64,000 nt of DNA. Source: Wuchereria bancrofti (taxonomy: Eukaryota; Nematoda; Chromadorea; Rhabditida; Onchocercidae). Below are positions 13,249-24,797 of the stretch, piece after piece. The translations under genes were made by a program, and so were the position numbers. The number at the start of each line of letters is the position of its first letter. The first letter of the stretch is position 1. Location of the stretch: the NCBI GenBank assembly GCA_005281725.1, contig SSBO01000001.1:10370251-10434250 (forward strand). The letters are read 5' to 3'. The notes under the pieces were generated by a model. That model made no database searches and was not told the origin of the DNA. It worked only from the letters and a program-made list of their open reading frames with translations.

Positions 13249-15997
13249 TCAATTTCCTCTGTGCCTATTTTCAGCTCTTAAATGATAAAAATCCATAGCT
13301 GTTAGTGAAATATTCCAACCAGCTGTAACAGTTGCCACATAAAATATGAAAAGAAACGAAATCGGATACAGGAAAACATGCGTATTTTTCAGTATTGGAA
13401 GTGCTGAAAGTTTGCAAAATTTTTCAGATATTTGAAAACTGAAGTTGGAATTGAAGCTCTGATTTTCATTCTGATCAAAATTAACATATATAAGTATATA
13501 AGTGTAAAATTTTAGGTTAAAAAATCCCAAAATCAATTTAATTCATAGTGATTAAAAGATTGAAGATGTTACAGCTTTCTATTTAACTATAAATTACATA
13601 ACTTTTATCAAAATTATTTAAATAAAGAGATGAACAAATACGAATACTCATTTATAGCAATGGTAAATTTTAAGAAATTGAAAAGAACTTTCGGGAAATC
13701 AATGCATAAAATTACATAACTTCTATTAAAATTAAAAAAAAAAAAAAATAAAAATTATGCAACTTACCCGTATATCCCAAAAAGGTGATGTATATATAAT
13801 AAACTACAGCCACAAACCAAATCGTATTACCGAAAAGTCGCGGTAAAAATGCATCGAAACCTATCAGATCTAAAAAGCACTTCATGTTGATCATTTAATA
13901 TTTGAATGAACAATAAATAAGCAATAATTATTACAATTACAAAAACAAAGAAATGTAAAATTTCAGAAAAATGTAAAAGAAAAATCGATCTTACGCGAAA
14001 ATGTAAGGGGTAAAAGAACATGAAGAAGCATAAGCATTGGAAAAAATGCATTGAGATGTACATCAAAGCAATAACCCCATTCTACATCTTGATCATCAAC
14101 TCGCCTCAAGAAACGATTAGACGCAAACCTAAAAAAAATTTTATTGTAAATTGTCAATTAATTGCTCTAATAAATTTGTTCACAAATCTACAAAATTAAT
14201 TTTTTTAAACTAGATTATATTGATTTAGAAATGTTATCTTAATCTTAAAAAAAAAAAAATTAGAAATGTTATCTTAAGCAAAAGAAAAAAAAAAAAAGAA
14301 ATTGGAGACAACTAGTCTAAAAAATTAATTCCTTCATGATCCTATTACTATTGAATAATTTCTTAAAGTTATTAAATTTCATAAATGCAAACATTTTTCT
14401 ATTTTCATAATAATGACTCTTTGCTTCTCTTTTCAGAGATGAAGTAAGCACTAGATTATTATTATTAAATAATCATAAATTACCATAAAATAGTCGCAAT
14501 GAGAATTCCAACGCTAATACAATCAATGAAAACGGCCCAAAGGAAAAACGCAATGAAGCCAATAAATGAAAGTCGAATAGCCCATGCAAATAAAATACTC
14601 GAAACAGCAATAGCTGCCAGTAGAAGCACAAGAAAAGCTGGATCATCGCGTGCCCATTGGTCTTTTGTTCCTGAAATAATAAATTTTTCAGTGTTTAGGA
14701 AAATGTTACAAGTGCTAATGTTACCCGATTTATTCATAGCACTATCTTTCCTTGAATGGTTTGTTCAGTGCAAGAATAACAACAATTACGCTAATATATT
14801 TAATTTTACTCATAGATTGCTTGCAAATTAAATCACTTTACTAATGTCGCTGGAAAGCGAGGAGAAGCTGTAAATGAATGATCTCTTTGTTCATAAATTG
14901 ACCTCGCTTTACACACATTATACTGTATGAGATATGTGAGAATTAAATGCATGTAATAGATATTGTAACAAAGAAATGTCTATCCTTAAACAAATTCCCT
15001 TTATTCCCAAATTCACATTTATCCAACACCATCTCTTAATTACAATTAATCATTGCTTTACAATTGTCCATTTATAGTGCGGTTGGGGTTTCAGCTCTCT
15101 TGTAATGTTCAGCGTTTTATAACTGTGTAGCATCCGTGCGATATGTATAATGCGTTATTATGATGTTGATTAGTTTTATGTTAAATAAAGGTTTAATTAC
15201 CCAAGTTTGAGGTGTCTACAATCAAAGAAACAGAAAGAACAGTCAAATTTTGTCACGGTTCTAGAAAAGCGACGACAACTAACACAAATTGTAGTAGTAT
15301 CTTCCAAACTGTCATCAAATGACTAATACTTTCCATTTTAATTTTAAATCTCAAATTTTGTAATACTACTCTAACTTCAAAAATAAAAGAATACGAAACG
15401 AACGCTTGCGATACATGAAGTTGCGATATACTTTCTGAGGCTTGATCAACAAATAAATCATTTGCCAAAGAGCAAATTCAAAGTCCATCTGACGAAAACG
15501 AATAAGTCTTCGAAAATAACGATTAAGTTTTGCTATTGCTGTCATTTTAACCGCAGTAAAACATCCTATATGATCCGTAGACCTAAAAAAAAAAAAAAAA
15601 AAGAAGCATTCATATAACAAAAAAGAGTAAACAAAAATAACCAAGGCTATTCGAGTGCAAATAATTAAATCATGTCTGGAAATCAATGTACAAGTAAAAA
15701 TGAATAATTCTAGTGTTTGAAAAAAGAAAAAAAAAAAAAATTATTTTATTGAAATGAGAAAAGCCTTAATGCATCAAATTATATTGTTTCAAAGCAAATT
15801 AATAGCCAATAAAAGGCGAACATTAAAAAATTAATTAACGGAAACTTTGAAATATTGTAAATATGTAACATAGTGAATTGAACTAACCCATTACTAGTAA
15901 TTGATCTTGCACCGGGTGATATATAACCGCTACCTGGAAATCTTCCACCTCGACCACCAGAAGGTGGAAAGGTGAACGAAGTACCAGCGTGTACCAT
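13249..15997 (-). CDS. unc-50: UNC-50 / GMH1 family Golgi membrane protein
   Basis: Six exons read on the minus strand: 15997-15888, 15582-15404, 14670-14484, 14128-13995, 13869-13768, 13403-13249. They total 867 nt, 288 residues plus stop, close to known UNC-50 proteins. After a Gly-rich, poorly conserved N-terminus come the family hallmarks: YFRRLIRFRQMDFEFALWQM (about 56-75), KDQWARDDPAFLVLL, VEWGYCFDVHLNAF and a final hydrophobic segment after YTALPILKNT. Several membrane segments are evident. One donor is non-consensus (C/GTTCGT at 15404/15403) but restores the expected RTKDQW. Family knowledge: an inner Golgi or ER-Golgi protein needed for assembly and sorting of nicotinic acetylcholine receptors in C. 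elegans and linked to ARF-GEF recruitment. OST4 lies about 1 kb upstream on the same strand. Confidence 0.96.
14845..15220 (+). mobile_element. LTR-like dispersed repeat, copy B (in an unc-50 intron)
   Basis: Runs from TGTCGCTGGAAAGCGAGG to GGTGTCTACA, so it starts TG and ends CA (376 bp). It shares ordered landmarks with copy A: TTGTAAC, CATTTATAGT, CTTGTAATG, TTTTATAA, and CGTGCGATATGTATAATGCG matching CGTGTGTTATGTATCAACTCG. AATAAAG directly precedes the SL1 sequence. The flanks ACTAA and ATCAA are not a convincing target-site duplication. It lies antisense within the unc-50 intron between 14671 and 15403. Confidence 0.45.
15190..15211 (+). other. SL1 spliced-leader exon sequence (22/22), copy B
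   Basis: A second exact SL1 exon, again followed directly by GT (GTGTCTACAATC). An Sm-like stretch (CAAATTTTGTC) follows about 33 nt later, but the TTACC/GGTAA stem of SL RNA is missing. It lies antisense within unc-50. Confidence 0.9.
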
Positions 15998-17014
15998 ACT
16001 CTGTGAAACAACCAGCTGCAGTAGCTGATAAATCGTCAGAAGATTCGCATAAAATTGTGCTTGTAAAAATCAAATCTGAGAAAAAGGTTAAAATCAACTA
16101 TTAACTATAAAGGAAACTGGCTAATGAACTCATTTAAATTTCAATTTTAACTGATATTTTTTCAATTGATAAGGAAAAAACAGATAGTGAACTCAACTAA
16201 GATATTCAAGACATTAAATAAAGATTTCATATTTCTATAACGTAATTCATATTTAATCAGATAATTTACAATGGAATTTATAACTTCCAAAACAATTAAG
16301 AAAACAAGATTTTGTACGAATTTTTATCGGGAATCCTGAATAAAGATGCATATATATTCCATCATCAACCATCCATCCACATTTCAATTTAAACAAATAA
16401 TACAATGGCTCTATAATTATGCTGCTTTGTTATGTAACTTAATTTTAATCATGATTTACGAAAATTTTAAGTGTAAAATTCCTCAGTCCTATTTCGAGAC
16501 TACAGATGATAGAAGGACATAAGTAGGAGATGGAATTGACACATCAACGTTACAAATGTTACTTCTTGAATATATAATATGTGTAATCACTGCTGAAACT
16601 ATTTCTCGAAAGAATTCTTTAAGAAGGCACTTGATATGTTCATAAAATCCATAAAAAATAAATAATCAGTGTTGTCCATAAAATAAATAATCAGTGCAGA
16701 AATAAAACAAAGCAAAAATATTCCAACATTCTGGATAAGTGATCTGAAATTGATGGAACATTATTTGGTTGTAAACAGAAAAATACATATATAAATAAAT
16801 CAAAAAAAAAAAAAAAGACTGTAAAATGATGAGTTTCGATCTATTGCTTTGAAATAAAGAATTGAATCTAGTTAGTTTCATCCTCAGTTATTAGTCATTC
16901 CAAATATCTGTGAGACGATAATCAAAATTTGATAGTAATATTAAAATGAATTAAAACAATGAATTAAAAATAAAACAGTTGAAATTTTAGAAAATAAAAT
17001 AAACATTTCCTGAA
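15998..17014. other. Spacer between OST4 and unc-50
   Basis: About 1 kb separating two minus-strand genes. No further exon is convincing. The spacing would permit a polycistronic unit, but it is longer than typical nematode operon spacers. Confidence 0.5.
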
Positions 17015-17125
17015 TTATTTCTTTTGACGTTGACTAGCTGTAACGTAATGAAAGAAGACAACAAGCAAAACCATAGCAATGCCTAATGCATTTGCCATAA
17101 CACCTAATTGCATATCTGTAATCAT
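17015..17125 (-). CDS. OST4: OST4, minimal oligosaccharyltransferase subunit (36 aa)
   Basis: A single exon of 37 codons from ATG at 17125 to TAA at 17015. It begins MITDMQLGVMANALGI, has one hydrophobic segment (AMVLLVVFFHYV, about 17-28) and ends with a short polar basic tail (TASQRQKK). Length, the MITD start, the central ANxLG and the HYV exit match eukaryotic OST4, a one-TM protein that stabilises the STT3-containing oligosaccharyltransferase in the ER membrane for N-glycosylation. A TTTCAG acceptor lies 9 nt before the ATG, consistent with SL trans-splicing or a 5' UTR intron. It is divergent from unc-69. Such a small gene is easily missed by automatic annotation. Confidence 0.93.
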   Translation of the reverse strand: MITDMQLGVMANALGIAMVLLVVFFHYVTASQRQKK

Positions 17126-19012
17126 TGCTAATACCTGAAATTATTGAACAATTTAAGTCAATAAGATAAAAGAAAGAAAGAAAAAACAGAAATGATTTAA
17201 AATTTTGTATGTACGTAAGAGATAAAGCGAAAGAGAAAAAAGTAATATCTGAAAGTAAAAGTAATGTAATACTGTAAAAAAAAAGTGCAAAATATAGAAA
17301 TATGAATAAAATATGTGTAATATCAAAAAATAAACATAAAAAAATCATAAACAATAATATTCTAATATTTGAATATAGTATAACAAATTTTTTAACAAAT
17401 AATCATAAATAGAACGAAATCTCGAGAGAACTACCGCATTACCACAAAATGTTAGATGTAAAACGATAGAATATCGGTCGGCCATACTGCATTTTCATAT
17501 AAAATGGTTCGGCCAAAATTAGGGATGTAACTAGTTGACAATAAGAGGAAGAGGAAGAAGAGAAATATTTAAAGGATTGAATAGTCTTTGTGAGGTTTTA
17601 CTCAATTATTTTTATTTTCTATCATTTATTATTTCATTTTGTTAATTCCTTTAAATTTCTCGTAAAACTTTTCTTAAATTCAACAAATTAAAGTCAAAAA
17701 TTTTTCATCTTTTGAAAGATGAGATAAATATGGAGGGAGGTTATTGGATTACTTTTCATTCTGTGTACTTTTTAACAATCAATGGAATAAGTAATTTGAT
17801 AAGTTGTATTACAATGATATTATAACGCAAACGTGACGTGATACATATATGTTATATTCATGTAAGAAAGAATTACACGTAAGTGATAACTTGTCATATT
17901 GTTATATGGAATATATACATACATATATAGAGCTATTCTAATATTTTAATATATTAACAAGTTGAATTGATAACAATGCAATATATGTGCTAACGTAACG
18001 TGTAAATTATCATTATTTACGTGTACAACATTTTACAAATTAAAAAAATTTATTGAATTAGATAAATGATATTTTTTTATCCTATTTTATCTATACTATG
18101 CTATGCAAATAAGAATACTGATGATATTATGACGTACACACGACGTGATGCATATATTAGCTGTAATAGTGATAGATATTTCACAATGTACGTGTACGTA
18201 TAGGCGTAATGGATGTAAAAATTAAACTGAAAATTTTCTTATATTTTAAAGTTTGTAAAATTTGAAAACTAGTAAATGATGTGAATATGCTGAGACTTTT
18301 ATTTTAGAGACATTTTCAATTATCGATTGAGGAAGCTTTAGTAGACTTTTCAGTTAGCCTTTTAGAATGTTATTATTCATTCTTTCCTTCCTTCCCTTCA
18401 TTCATCCATTCTTTCACTCATTCATCCAACCAACCAACCAGTCATTGATTTCTCTCTTTCTTTTTTCTCTTTGTAATTTTAATCTTATCAATTTTCTACT
18501 ACATATGATTTCACACTTGTAACATATGTTCTCTTTTTACCTCTCTATATCACATACTTTTTACTGATTTCATATCTCTTTATCACATATTATTTACTGA
18601 TTCCATATTTGTATATCACATACTCTTTACTAATTTCATATTTGTATTACACACTTTTTACTGATTTCATATCTTTATTTCGCATATTCTTCAGCGATAT
18701 CACTAAGATTAGACTGATTTGCAGTAAAAACGAAATGCATATGAAAGATCTTGAATTTTTTCCTTTTTTTTTTTTTTAAATGAATAATAGCTAAATTTAT
18801 CATAGATTATTTTAAATAAAAAATGATAACGAGATTGAACATGTACAGGGAGATGATATTGCTATGTCTTAAAATGTCTTGCGAATTCTTAGATCTCTTT
18901 ATGTATGTCTTCTTGAACTAAAACTGATACAACATTTATTTTATATGTCATGAATGATATTTTCCTGAATTAAACCAAGATTATTATAGTTGAAATCAAT
19001 TGTTTCAGGTTG
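17126..19012. other. Divergent intergenic region, OST4 / unc-69
   Basis: Probable promoter region for both genes. It is unusually rich in ACGT/ACGTG words (about 17830-18210: GTGACGTGATACATATATG, CACGTAAGTGATAAC, TAACGTAACGTG, GTACACACGACGTGATG, TACGTGTACGTA). It also holds a short tandem repeat at 18537-18690 and a C/T-rich patch at 18380-18480. No coding exon recognised. Confidence 0.5.
18537..18690 (+). repeat. ~38-bp degenerate tandem repeat, about 4 copies
   Basis: Units of the form ATATCACATACTTTTTACTG followed by ATTTCATATCTCTTT repeat with small changes upstream of unc-69. Confidence 0.7.
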
Positions 19013-19783
19013 ATGTCCACAGATACGACGGTTACTAACGAAACAGACAATTTCCCACTTGTAGATGATGGTGGGTTTTAATATGTTGTTTAAAGATGAT
19101 AGAAAAATTTTTTTTTGCTTTATTAAAATTTCAAATAATTTACAGAATCACAAGGAAGTTCGATAGATACAGGAGGTCGGACTCCTCGTCCAGCACAACC
19201 GTTACCGCGAGACGAGTCTGATGATCAAGAAGAAAAAGCACGACTAATCTCCCAAGTTCTCGAACTTCAGAATACTTTGGATGGTAATTTTTTTTTTACC
19301 AATTTTTTTTACCATCTTTTTTTGCTTTCATCTCTATTTAAATACCATTCTACGTTGTATACTGTCAATGTTAGAAAAAGTGAAAAATCATTAAAAAAGC
19401 AATTTTTGATAAATTCATTTTTTACTAAATTTGGAACCAATAAAATTAGTTTTTCTTTTCTATTGTTTTTATAAATTTTTCGAACTTGCAAAATTCGTTC
19501 TTGTTGTGTGAAAAATTTTGATTCAAGGAATGATTTTTGTTTCAGTTTCACTTTTTCGAAGTCATCATTAACTCTTCCATAAATTAGTTATTCTTTTTAA
19601 TATTTTAAAATCTATAAATATGACTTTTAATTTATAGATTTGAGTCAGCGTGTTGATAGTGTCAAAGAAGAAAGTCTAAAATTACGATCTGAAAATCAGG
19701 TACTTGGACAGTACATCCAGAATCTAATGGCTTCAAGTGCTGTATTTCAACCTGCTCAATCAAAGGCACCGCAAACCAAGTAA
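19013..19783 (+). CDS. unc-69: UNC-69 / SCOC short coiled-coil protein
   Basis: Three exons (19013-19070, 19146-19283, 19638-19783) give 342 nt, 113 residues. The acidic, Ser/Pro-rich N-terminus ([19 protein letters not shown]) is variable in the family. The C-terminal coiled coil (about 50-100) has the SCOC signature: [20 protein letters not shown], then [20 protein letters not shown] and YIQNLM, followed by SSAVFQ and a Lys-containing tail. A TTTCAG acceptor ends at 19008, just upstream of the ATG, which fits SL trans-splicing. Family knowledge: UNC-69 binds UNC-76/FEZ and is needed for axon outgrowth and presynaptic organisation; SCOC localises to Golgi through ARL1. Its neighbour unc-50 is also close to unc-69 in C. 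elegans (both recalled as T07A5 genes). Confidence 0.96.
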
Positions 19784-22352
19784 TTGAATTTCTGCTCATT
19801 ATTTTGTATTTAGTTATAATTTGCGCTTTATGAAGAACTACTAGAACAAGATCTGAGTTCTGCTTGATTTTCTATCGAAACGATGATTTCTGATCATTTG
19901 CATGATCTTAGATGTGATCTTACCATATTCCATGTCTTATTGAATGGAACTCACATCATTAATCTGTAATAAAAATGACAGTTGGAAATTTTCAGACTGT
20001 TATCCTGTGAATGATTACATTTCTTCCCAATAACAGCACATTCTTCTTAATATTTTGTGCTATTTGATGTGTGAATTATTCTAAATATGTGATGCTGTTG
20101 TTAAGCAAAAAATGCTTTTTCTTTCACTTCAGTGCTTCTAACGTAATTTCACACGATTTCAAGAATGAAACATGCTATCGTGCTAGGAATGCTTACATTG
20201 CAAAATTATTATTACATATTTCTAATTTAGTTTTTGTATTTGCTTGAAGGAAAAATCTTTAGCCTACGTTATTCAATGAAGATATATGGGTGTTAAAGAA
20301 AATTAATTTTAGTGGCCAGAATTTTTTAATGGATATCGATGGATTTTAGGAGTTTTGGTTGTATGAAATGTTCTAGTAAACCAGGAACATTGATTTATAG
20401 TAGTCTGCTTCTAAGCTTTTTGATATGTTGGTGGTATTCTCCTATTGTGATGAAGATACTGGTTAAAAAAATCAACGGGCAAGTTGCGGAATCAATAAAA
20501 CTACCGCTATTAGCCGTCTGCTGTTGTAAATTATTACATTATGATTTGGCAATTTCATTTTATTGATGTGTATAAATGATAATGCAAAGTAAATCATAAA
20601 TATAATTTCATTAACAAGATTGAATTTCGTCACATTCAATTCCTAATTTTTGCAGCCATCATTTTATTTGACTGTAAGTGTACTTCTTATTTGTTTTACT
20701 ACTTTATTCTATCCTCTTTCTCTACTTATTTATCAGTAATTGTCTTCCTTTGTTCAGCTAACATTTTATACTTGTTCCATTTAATCTTCCATACTTCCTG
20801 TACTCGTATATTTTGCTCTTTCTCTTATTGCTTCTAATTCAAATCAGAAATCTGCAGCTGCCCTTCCACTCAGATAATTAAATATTTGGGAAAAGTCTAG
20901 AAAAATTTAACTCATTACTGGATAAAAAATGTACAATACAGTATTCACTGGAGTAATTTGGAAAATTTTATGAAAGTCAGACAAATATAGCCCGAATGAT
21001 TTATCAGGTAAATAAGTTGTTCGGAATAAAAAAAAAAAGAAAAGGCCTGTCTACTTTATAGTCGCTTTGGTTTCATTTATTTGTTAGTCCCTTCATTTCT
21101 AGACATCGAATTGTCTGCTCGTTTAATTTAATTGTTGCACAACTTTTTCTCTGTTATGCGTTTTGCGGAAATTAATCTTTTCCACTTCTTACTTTTAAAT
21201 TTCATTGCACGCTTATCTTTTAGATTTAGTTTGCACTGTATGCTTTTCAAACGTGCTTCTGCTTAACTGTTTGCGTTTTTCTTTTTTTTAGAAACGAAAT
21301 GTTTGGAGCATTCTTTTGGTGAGAAGTAGCAATCCTTTCACGGATAAATATCCAGTCGAAGAGAAGCAGTTGAGATGAATTGTTGGTGAAATTCAGGAAT
21401 CATTAAGATTGCTATCGTGGTAGTGATTATTCGTTTTCTTGTACTACTTACTGCAATTAAAAATCACTTAATTCTATTTATTCATTTTTTTTTTCTAGTG
21501 CATTATTACTTTGCTGCCTTGCTGTTAGTTTAATGCCTTCATTATCTTCTAATGTGGAAACATTAATTGAACTACTGCCATCTTTTAAAAACGCTGTGAT
21601 TAGTTAGCAATTTGAATGTTTGCAGATCCAGTAATTGTTTGGATATCACTGTCCAAATGTACCATTATAAGAATAGCAGAATTATGTAAAAATAACGAAC
21701 CAAACTTTGCATATTGTTATGTCCTTTCATATAAGCTTAAGCAATCAATACAAGAAATGTTCACAATTAACATTGATTGAATAGTAAAATAAGCTGAAGA
21801 GCTAGCATCTTCAAATCAAATGAAAAATGATATAGTAAAAAACCAAGCAAATATGCACATTTCTATCCCATCAATCCTAACTTGAAATCAGTGATCGATA
21901 AGTTCAACAGATGACTAACATATTGATGAATTTCATCGCTTTGTGATCTTTTAATTCAGGAAAATCTGCATTTTTTGAAGTCTAAAGTCTAGTCTAATGC
22001 CTTGACTGACTAGGATTTAAGTCTCCTTAATTTAATTCTATATTGTCAACAACAGAACGCTAAATCCATTCAAAAGTCGGTATTTGCAATGATTTTTTTT
22101 TTGTTTTTCAAGCATATCCTTAACATTTACATGTGAAGGTAACACCAAACGCATTACGATTGCAATTTTTACTAATAGGTTAGTTGAAGAATTCATGTAC
22201 ATCATATATTGTAAAAAAAAAAAAAATCATATCATAAGTTGCGCTTTGTCGGCAATATATTCTCCAAAAGAATTTTGCAAATCTTTTAAAATGAAGCTTA
22301 AGCAATGCACTGTATAAGTGTAATGAGATCGAGTGTGAGGTACATATTAATC
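19784..22352. other. Convergent intergenic, unc-69 to histone H1
   Basis: Probably long 3' flanks. G+C is somewhat higher than in the gene-poor parts of the window. The open frame at 20339-20566 (75 codons) has no splice context, repeat or motif and I do not call it. No RNA gene seen. Confidence 0.5.
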
Positions 22353-23638
22353 TTAAGCCGCAACCTTTTTCTTTGCATGTGCCACTGCCGACTTCTTTGC
22401 TGGCTTCGATTTAGCTGCTGAAGCTTCCGCCTTTTTCGGTCTGCCAGCACCTTTCTTATTTTTTCGGGTTCCTCCGGCAGAAACATTGCTTGCTTTCTTT
22501 TTAGGCTCAGCTTTTGGTTTTGAAACCTTTGGTGCAGTCACCTTAAATTCAAAAACTTCCATGAGTAGATGACTTGTTCGGTAAAAAGAAAATCATATTA
22601 CTAGGAATACATATTTCGACTGGTAAATTAAATCTTATTAGCAGCAAAGTCTAAGACAAGTTAACTAGATAATGAATAAGCAACCTTTTTTGTGACAGAT
22701 TTTGCTTTCATCGATTTTTTTGGTGACAGCATTTTAATATCGCCAGCTGTAGCAGATTTTGTAATTGCTGGCTTCTTGACTTTTGTAGGCGGTTCCGATT
22801 TTGCATCAGCTAAACGGAATGATCCAGAAGCGCCGGTACCTTTCATTTGCTTCAGAACACCTGATGCGACGCCACGTTTTAGTCCCATTCTAAGGTGTGC
22901 ATTAACCTGAATTTTCAATATCCATTTATTGTTGCCCATAAATTTTTTTTTAAAAAAAAAGAAAGAAACTGTTGATCAGAATCGGTTAAACTATTCAGAA
23001 AACTCATAAAAGTGAAAGAAAAAATTGTTAAATCTGGCAAGTGCAAATAATGAAGTCTTTTTTTTCTTGTGAACGCAACATTTTCAAGTATTCTTGAATA
23101 TAAAACAAATTCCCATCGGAATCTACAATAATATTTAGCATTTGAGATCATATCATTCCAAATTTTAAAAACACTGTTACCCACTCCCTTACTCTTTTTT
23201 AATTGATTTTTCAACAAATTTCAACCATTATATACTCATTTAAAAACTTCATCAATAATACTGGAATGAAATTATTAAAAAAAAAAAAAAATTGAAAAAT
23301 TGAAAAATTCATACCATAGTAGGATTTTCGCCGACTGCAAAATTTTGCATGATATATTTCAGAATTGCTGCACGACTCGATCCTTTCTTATCCTGTGTAG
23401 CCAATAATGCAGCTTTGATCATATTACCATATGGTGGATGATTATTATGTTGCGATTTTGGTTGCGATTTTAAACTTTTAGTTGCTGGAATATTAGCATT
23501 CATTCTTTTTACCATATTGTTTCTCTTCTTTCCAACTGGTGCAGTTATTGATGCGCCAGTATTAGATGATACTATAACAGCCAAATTGTCACCATTAGTA
23601 GCACTAGGAGTAGCACCAACTTCTTCAGTAGCTGGCAT
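22353..23638 (-). CDS. Linker histone H1
   Basis: Three exons on the minus strand (23638-23315, 22906-22685, 22541-22353) total 735 nt, 244 residues. The H15 winged-helix domain spans roughly residues 66-145: HPPYGNMIKAALLATQDKKG, SSRAAILKYIMQNF, then HLRMGLKRGVASGVLKQMKG and GASGSFRLA, all linker-histone hallmarks. The C-terminal tail is Lys/Ala/Pro-rich with KK pairs and GRPKKAEASAAKSKPAKK. The N-terminal tail is longer than usual (about 65 residues). The last intron's acceptor is TTTAAG rather than TTTCAG, but it keeps the frame. Two introns and no evident histone 3' stem-loop after the stop point to a polyadenylated, replication-independent H1. C. elegans his-24 is the type example; orthology is not proven. 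Confidence 0.95.
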
Positions 23639-24005
23639 TATTTGTTAGATTGTATCGAATAGAAAATGGAAAGCACTGAAATTATAATTTATCATATCAA
23701 AGAAACAAAAAAAAAAAAAATCATTTCAATGCCAGGAAAATATGAAATAAACTGCTAGTAAATTGAAACATATTGTATTAACATTAAAAAAAAAAAAAAA
23801 AAAAGAGAATATATTTTATCATCATTACTTAACAAAACTTAAATTTTATTTAACAAAATTTAAATATATGAACTAAACATTTTTATGATATTTCTTAATT
23901 AATATAAAAATGCGATAAAAACTATCACAGTGTTCCATCACCATTACAATATTTAAATACTATTATTTTTGTGCAGGAATGATCGAATTCTCGTATTATT
24001 TTGCA

Positions 24006-24052
24006 TTTTTGCCGCCATAAAGTGCATATTTAGGGCTTAGTGGCGGCAAAAA
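24006..24052. other. Strong hairpin upstream of histone H1
   Basis: Arms 24006-24022 and 24036-24052 (17 nt each) pair with one mismatch and one G-T wobble around a 13-nt loop: TTTTTGCCGCCATAAAG against CTTAGTGGCGGCAAAAA. Each arm has a GC-rich core (GCCGCCA/TGGCGGC), which is very unusual in this AT-rich background. It lies about 370 bp upstream of the H1 start. It could be a small structured RNA, a transcription-factor site pair or a MITE remnant. Confidence 0.7.
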
Positions 24053-24184
24053 ATAACACAAACAATCATAAATGGAAATATTTTTAAAAATTAAAATAGC
24101 AAAAAAAGCCACATAAGTCTAAATTTTCCATTCATTCATGACTTATTTCACGTATATATAAATGCCAATGATATGTACTAAAAA

Positions 24185-24210
24185 GTTATCACGTAATTAT
24201 ACGTGATAAC
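24185..24210. promoter_or_regulatory. 26-bp palindrome with ACGTGATAAC arms
   Basis: GTTATCACGTA and TACGTGATAAC are perfect 11-bp inverted arms separated by ATTA. Related ACGTGATA/ACGTAAGTGATAAC words occur upstream of unc-69. A dimeric transcription-factor site is possible, but function is unknown. Confidence 0.5.
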
Positions 24211-24797
24211 TAACCTATACTCTATATTCATATACAGTTTGCTATAGATATTAAAGAAAAAAAAAGGAATTTCCAGAAACTTTTCCTAAAAAACTTAAAG
24301 TTTCATTAAAATATTACTTTTTTATTCCCTATATTTCCTAAAAACTTAAAGTTTCATTAAAATATTACTTCTTTCTTTTTTGAATCTTAAAAATTTTGTA
24401 AAATTAAAGTATCAAGTAAATCGATCACTTATGGAAAAAGAAATTTTTTTTTTTTTAAATTGAACATTTTAAAAAGATTTTGTATTAATAACATACATTT
24501 TTAAATTCATTAAAAGAATAACAGTGAAAATTTTTCAAGAAAATTTTTGCACTATTCTTTTTGCATATTTTTACTATTTTTTTTTTTTTAAAAATTTGAA
24601 TCTTGAATTCCGCAAAAATTTTATTTCAGTACAAATAGTTTGTTCATTGGAAGAAAATTCATTCAAACGTAAATCAATGCAAAATTCTCATAATTTTGTG
24701 AGGTAAAAAATTAAACTTATAACTTCTACGTGGACTATTATTACGTACAGTCACGTAACACGTGAAAACGTTAAAATATTTCAATAAAAGAGCTTAG

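Noticed and set aside
12055..15211. Functional SL1 RNA genes
   Set aside because: The SL exon is exact, but the TTACC/GGTAA stem is absent at both loci, copy A shows no Sm site and copy B only a weak one, and the loci sit in diverged repeats.
14845..15220. Precise LTR with target-site duplication
   Set aside because: TG...CA ends are present, but ACTAA/ATCAA flanks differ at two of five positions, so insertion ends are unproven.
20339..20566. 75-codon ORF as a small gene
   Set aside because: No motif, no splice or trans-splice acceptor at a suitable place, and it lies in the likely 3' flank of unc-69.
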